From Rotaria sordida (taxonomy: Eukaryota; Rotifera; Eurotatoria; Philodinida; Philodinidae): a stretch of 64,000 bases of DNA. The first letter of the stretch is position 1, and every line of letters starts with the position of its first letter. The position numbers and the translations under genes are program-made. The notes below the pieces were generated by a model, which saw only the letters and a program-made list of their open reading frames with translations, had not been told where the DNA came from and made no database searches. Of the stretch, positions 63,837-64,000 are shown piece by piece. The stretch covers positions 1-64,000 of the forward strand of contig CAJNOL010000058.1 in NCBI GenBank assembly GCA_905250125.1, given 5' to 3'.

Positions 63837-64000
63837 CTATGATTTCAAAGTAAAACGTTGGGATATACCGCGTGAAGGACGATGTTGAGCATCACGATCT
63901 TTACATCGGTGGCCACAACCGTATGGACATTCATGATGAGTATTAAACCAAGTTCGAATATGATCGATATGGCCACCATGAAAACAAACACCACAAAATG
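63837..64000 (-). CDS. 3' end of a GATOR2 subunit (WDR24/WDR59 type RING C-terminus), partial
   Basis: Only the last ~54 residues are in the window: FCGVCFHGGHIDHIRTWF, ECPYGCGHRCKDRD, then a short basic tail to TAG at 63837-63839. The HGGH…W…CPxGCGHxC zinc pattern is that of the C-terminal RING/zinc region of WDR24, WDR59 and MIOS, subunits of GATOR2, which passes amino-acid signals to mTORC1. CPxGCGHxC favours WDR24. The gene continues beyond 64000; 248 bases separate its stop from the Rab30 start on the same strand. Confidence 0.75.
   Translation of the reverse strand, partial: FCGVCFHGGHIDHIRTWFNTHHECPYGCGHRCKDRDAQHRPSRGISQRFTLKS

Noticed and set aside
1..64000. CRISPR arrays, bacterial operons, rRNA
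   Set aside because: No regularly spaced repeats of that type, no Shine-Dalgarno-led gene strings and no rRNA-like conserved blocks. The window is eukaryotic.

Overview
The window is a very AT-rich stretch of a protostome animal genome. Genes are split by many short GT-AG introns, and the content is metazoan: intersectin, an innexin, CBP/p300, AATF, Rab30, an SLC13 carrier and a GATOR2 RING protein. The innexin excludes most deuterostomes. Composition, compact introns, a decayed gene copy and dense small DNA transposons would fit a bdelloid rotifer, but that lineage call is inference. A 10-N run at 26569-26578 marks an assembly gap.

Layout. 74-13566 (-): intersectin, EH-EH-coiled coil-five SH3-DH-PH-C2, with an apparent second first exon in front of the RhoGEF half. 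13900-14325 (+): small secreted protein, divergent from intersectin. 17602-19694 (-): protein ending in a SOCS-box-like segment. 20672-24188 (-): innexin. 24280-26818 (-): decayed NOP2 rRNA methyltransferase copy. 27056-28438 (+): acidic/basic nuclear-type protein, divergent from NOP2. 28560-32412 (-): SLC13 sodium-coupled carboxylate/sulfate carrier. 37175-37879 (+): secreted CAP protein. 42507-48078 (-): AATF/Che-1, with a broken gene-like stretch on the other strand of its large intron. 48844-55992 (-): CBP/p300 acetyltransferase. 62856-63588 (-): Rab30. 63837-64000 (-): 3' end of a GATOR2 subunit. For most of these the exon junctions were joined by hand and keep the reading frame throughout.

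The most striking unexplained structure is a large set of long, diverged inverted repeats (about 0.15-0.7 kb, nearly palindromic end to end). They fill many of the longer introns and parts of the intergenic DNA. Two have recognisable target duplications: TA with mariner-like ends at 39046-39728, and TTAA at 56819-57463. Two further elements are hAT type: 59964-61132 has a perfect 8-bp duplication and a hAT C-terminal domain remnant, and 36009-36857 has a 7/8 duplication. Together they suggest that introns here grow mainly by non-autonomous DNA transposons.

The genes do not form one pathway. Several belong to basic cell machinery: endocytosis and Cdc42 signalling (intersectin), Golgi traffic (Rab30), ribosome assembly (AATF, NOP2 copy), chromatin acetylation (CBP) and nutrient sensing (GATOR2). 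No CRISPR array, rRNA or convincing tRNA was seen.
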